Origin: Candidatus Sabulitectum silens
GTDB taxonomy: Bacteria; Fermentibacterota; Fermentibacteria; Fermentibacterales; JCC-6
Assembly: GCA_001875255.1 (NCBI GenBank)
Contig: MJAN01000011.1
Location: forward strand, 1-64,000
Reading direction: 5' to 3'
Length of the DNA stretch: 64,000 bases
Shown: piece by piece, positions 61,693 through 64,000 of the stretch
How the letters are laid out: each line of letters opens with the position of its first letter
How positions within the stretch are numbered: position 1 is the stretch's first letter
Notes under the pieces: model-generated
Databases searched by the model: none
What the model saw: the letters and a program-made list of their open reading frames with translations, nothing else
What the model was told of the DNA's origin: nothing
Made by a program: the position numbers and the translations under genes

Positions 61693-62292
61693 TTATTTTT
61701 CTGCCAGTGTGTGGACTGGGGGGAGCAACTCGGTAATCCTCTCCTGTGTAAGTCCTTCAATCGTTCCTTTTATCGCCTGTGCTTCAGCAGGTGTCCAATC
61801 AGTTACAATGCAATCCAGAAGAGGAACGGCAGATATGCAAAACATTCTAATACAATCAGAATAGCTATCCTGTACAGCGCAAACTAATCTGTTCTGACTC
61901 ATCGTATCCAGATTCCTGCCAGATACAGTAAACGCATTTCCGCGCGAATCGGAGATGCGTGATTCCGAAACAAACTCGACTTCACCAATGCCAACAGAGA
62001 TTCGACTATCAAACTTTGATCCTCTATCCGAGTGAAGCTTAAGTGATGTTCTCAGGTAAACTGATAGCCGAAAACTAAGTTCTGGTCTAACCATTAGGAT
62101 CTGCCAGCTGTCATGACGAAAAGTGTCCAATTCTCCATATATGCTCTGAGGATAGAGAATGCCGAAGCGTTTTGCTGCATCTCTCAGCCATTGCATGGCA
62201 TTCGTGCTCTGGGAACTGGTAAGCTTTGATGAGTTGACGATATCCCCTGTCAAAACAGCATATGCTTTTTTATTCAAGGTATCTTCTTCCAT
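61693..62292 (-). CDS. SatD-family-like protein
   Basis: About 199 residues, intact, AT-rich. YAVLTGDIVNSSK at the start, SRISVGIGEVEFV in the middle and NAFTVSGRNLDTM are the pattern of SatD-like proteins (PF16264), which resemble nucleotide-cyclase folds. The C-terminus ends in a helix-turn-helix-like region (WTPAEAQAIKGTIEGLTQERITELL). ATG 62292 is preferred over 62331. The gene lies 175 bases upstream of DUF3307 on the same strand. Function of the pair is unknown. Confidence 0.7.
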   Translation of the reverse strand: MEEDTLNKKAYAVLTGDIVNSSKLTSSQSTNAMQWLRDAAKRFGILYPQSIYGELDTFRHDSWQILMVRPELSFRLSVYLRTSLKLHSDRGSKFDSRISVGIGEVEFVSESRISDSRGNAFTVSGRNLDTMSQNRLVCAVQDSYSDCIRMFCISAVPLLDCIVTDWTPAEAQAIKGTIEGLTQERITELLPPVHTLAEK

Positions 62293-62638
62293 AGCTGTTC
62301 GGGAATCGTTCCATACGATACCCGCATACAATTCGGCTACTCCCTGGTATTCTTCCCCTTAACGCCAATGATGTCAACAGTATCATCAGATACTCTTAGT
62401 GAGGCTCACCAAAGATTTGTATCTGCATGATGGAATCGTTCAAATAGATGATAATATTTCAGTAAGCAGCATACTGACATCTCTTTTCAGAAAACCCTGA
62501 CGACTCGATACCTGGAAACATCCTGAGGGGAAGAATCAGATATGCCCTTCAGCGGAGTTGCTCTGTACCGGGAAGGATGATCTCATTTCAGCTTGAACAC
62601 TGAGAATCCGTTTGGGCTTCCAGGCGGTGGGCTCATCA
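62293..62638. other. Non-coding AT-rich gap before hypE
   Basis: I see no gene, RNA or repeat in these 346 bases. Base composition stays AT-rich to about 62,600, then changes abruptly to the GC-rich style of the host within a few tens of bases of the hypE stop. It probably contains the promoter of the SatD-DUF3307 pair and the right edge of the AT-rich patch. Confidence 0.6.
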
Positions 62639-63650
62639 TCAGCAGATACGGGGAAGCAGTTCGCCCTGGGGGATGTCCACCATCCTTCTGCCTCCGATAT
62701 CGGTTCTCAGTATGAGCCTGCCGGCTTCATCGGTTACCTCGCCTATCACCGCTGCGCCTGTTCCCTCGGGCATCTCCCTCCAGGCGGACACTATGCCCGG
62801 GGCTGCCTCCGGTGAAGAGATCAGGAGCATGCGCCCCTCGCAGGCCACATGCAGAAGGTCTATTCCCAGTATCTCTGAAACGGCCCTGGCCCCGGGGTCG
62901 TAGGGAATTGCCCCCTCCTGGAGCTCTATGCCGAAGGAGCCTTCCTCTACTATCTCGCCCAGAACCGAGGCAAGGCCTCCCCTGGTGGGGTCGCGCATGA
63001 ACCGAAGGGCATCTGCCCATTCCGCCGCCCTGGCCACCAGCCTGTGTACCGGAGCGGTGTCGCTTCTGAGGGTTCCCCTTACCGAGAGCCCCTCCCTGGC
63101 CGCCATAACCGCCATCCCGTGGTCTCCCAGGGTTCCGCTGGCAATTACCATGTCTCCCCTCCGTATCCGCTGAACGCCCAGCTGAAGGGAATCGATCTTC
63201 CTGCCTATCCCCGCGGTGTTTATGTAGAGGCCGTCGCACTGCCCCCTGGCAACCACCTTGGTGTCGCCGGTGACCACCTGAACCCCCGCCTCCACGGAGG
63301 CCTTCTTAACCGAGTCCAGTATCCGGCGCAACAGGGCCATCTCCATGCCCTCCTCGATTATCAGGGCCAGTGAGAGCCACAGGGGGACCGACCCGGAGAC
63401 CGCAAGGTCGTTCACCGTTCCGTGCACAGCAAGGCAGCCTATGTCCCCCCTGGAAACTCAAGGGGGCTCACCACGAAGCTGTCGGTGGAAAAACTATCCC
63501 ATTCCCCGGGGAGTCGAGAAGGGCTCCGTCGGGAAGGCCCTGGAGTGGACCGCACTGGGCGAACCTGGTTACTATCTCCTCCTCGATGAGGCTTCTGGAG
63601 AGCCTGCCGCCGCCGCCGTGCCCCAGAAGAATCCTGTCAGTGTCCTTCAT
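62639..63650 (-). CDS. hypE: Hydrogenase maturation protein HypE (frameshifted)
   Basis: Makes the thiocyanate on its C-terminal Cys that becomes the cyanide ligands of [NiFe]-hydrogenase. LLGHGGGGRLS starts the AIR-synthase fold, TVNDLAVSG and VVTGDTKVV are the ATP site, and FMRDPTRGGLASVL is the conserved loop. The protein ends ELLPRIC with the essential terminal Cys. Frames change near 63490 and 63440. It starts 4 bases after the hypD stop. Despite the shared fold it is not SelD or PurM. Confidence 0.93.
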
Positions 63651-63654
63651 GACT

Positions 63655-64000
63655 TCACCTCGAATACCTGTAGTGGGCGGCACAGCTCCCCTCGGAACTC
63701 ACCATGCAGGGCCCCACGGGAAAGGCCGGTGTGCACTCCCTGCCCATCAGGGGCACTCAGCTGGAAGCATTATACCCCTCAGCACCTCGCCGCAGCGGCA
63801 TCTGGGGTCGGGATTTCCTCCGGTGGTGGCCACGCCGTGCCTCTTTGCCGCGTCGAAATCGCTGTACTCCTCCTTCAGTTCCAACCCGCTGTCGGGTATG
63901 GTGCCGATGCCCCGCCAGGAGGCGTCTGCGGGCTTCAGATACCTGTCCATCAGGGCAAGGGCCAGGGGGTTTCCCCTGGGTCTTACCACCCTGGAGTACT
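63655..64000 (-). CDS. hypD: Hydrogenase maturation protein HypD, C-terminal part (runs off window, one frameshift)
   Basis: Only the last 115 residues or so are in the window; the 5' part lies beyond base 64,000. HypD carries a [4Fe-4S] cluster and assembles the Fe(CN)2CO unit with HypC. The Cys-rich end [20 protein letters not shown] and [11 protein letters not shown] is diagnostic. One missing C near 63747 creates a false stop, and the real stop is TGA 63655-63657. hypE follows directly. Confidence 0.93.

Noticed and set aside
62639-63650. Selenophosphate synthetase or a second purM
   Set aside because: The LPRIC terminus, the GHGGGGRLS start and the adjacent hypD identify HypE; the AIR-synthase fold is shared by all three.

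Overview
The window is GC-rich bacterial DNA from an organism that I cannot assign to a species. Several features suggest an uncultivated, anaerobic, Gram-negative-like lineage, possibly FCB-type or another candidate phylum. Two secreted proteins end in a FlgD/T9SS-like C-terminal beta domain. There are several lipoproteins. Pyruvate:ferredoxin oxidoreductase (nifJ), archaeal-type phosphoglycerate mutase (apgM), LL-diaminopimelate aminotransferase (dapL) and [NiFe]-hydrogenase maturation genes (hypD, hypE) are present. The phylum is inference. Many genes are interrupted by single-base frameshifts, mostly at C or G runs, while protein similarity continues in the next frame. I read these as sequence errors and give the span of the restored gene.

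Layout. 1-1.9 kb: a TPR lipoprotein and a YkuD L,D-transpeptidase. 1.9-17.4 kb, minus strand: nineteen genes that overlap or nearly touch, transcribed from dapL through folB, folK, a deoxynucleoside kinase, panC, panD, a glmU-like gene, a HIT hydrolase, a LytR_C protein, rsfS, argS, a pfkB kinase, purM, apgM, mnmA, nadA, a C26 amidotransferase, manA and manC. 17.5-27.4 kb: an XPD/DinG-type helicase with a nuclease-like front end, a DUF212 protein, an acidic repeat lipoprotein, rnhC, a DUF3108 protein, a glycosyltransferase, an aminotransferase, a DUF4416 protein, an arylamine N-acetyltransferase and a TIGR01212 radical SAM enzyme. 27.5-32.5 kb: asnS and nifJ. 32.6-37.7 kb: a family 18 glycoside hydrolase, a MATE exporter and two tandem RRM proteins.

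37.7-43.2 kb, minus strand: a cluster of three NifX-like proteins, a DUF5320 protein, two ferredoxin-MinD ATPases and an Mrp/NBP35 ATPase. It lies behind a near-consensus sigma-54 promoter and next to a PAS-AAA-Fis activator whose PAS domain is cysteine-rich. No nitrogenase is visible, so this looks like a regulated iron-sulfur or metal-cofactor handling system.

43.3-55.6 kb: mostly membrane and secreted functions: a pseudopilin-like repeat lipoprotein, a GT-C-like membrane protein, GDT1, MFS, CorA and SLC13 transporters, a uracil-DNA-glycosylase-type enzyme, a large secreted protein, a CPBP protease, a GNAT acetyltransferase and an M28 peptidase. 55.8-60.7 kb: a four-gene operon of a condensation-fold acyltransferase, a DUF6320 protein, an Fe-S/FAD oxidase and a fatty-acyl-reductase-like SDR. 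Its content suggests unusual lipid chemistry. 60.8-62.6 kb: an AT-richer, frameshift-free patch with DUF3307 and SatD-like genes that looks acquired. 62.6-64 kb: hypE and the 3' end of hypD, which runs off the window.
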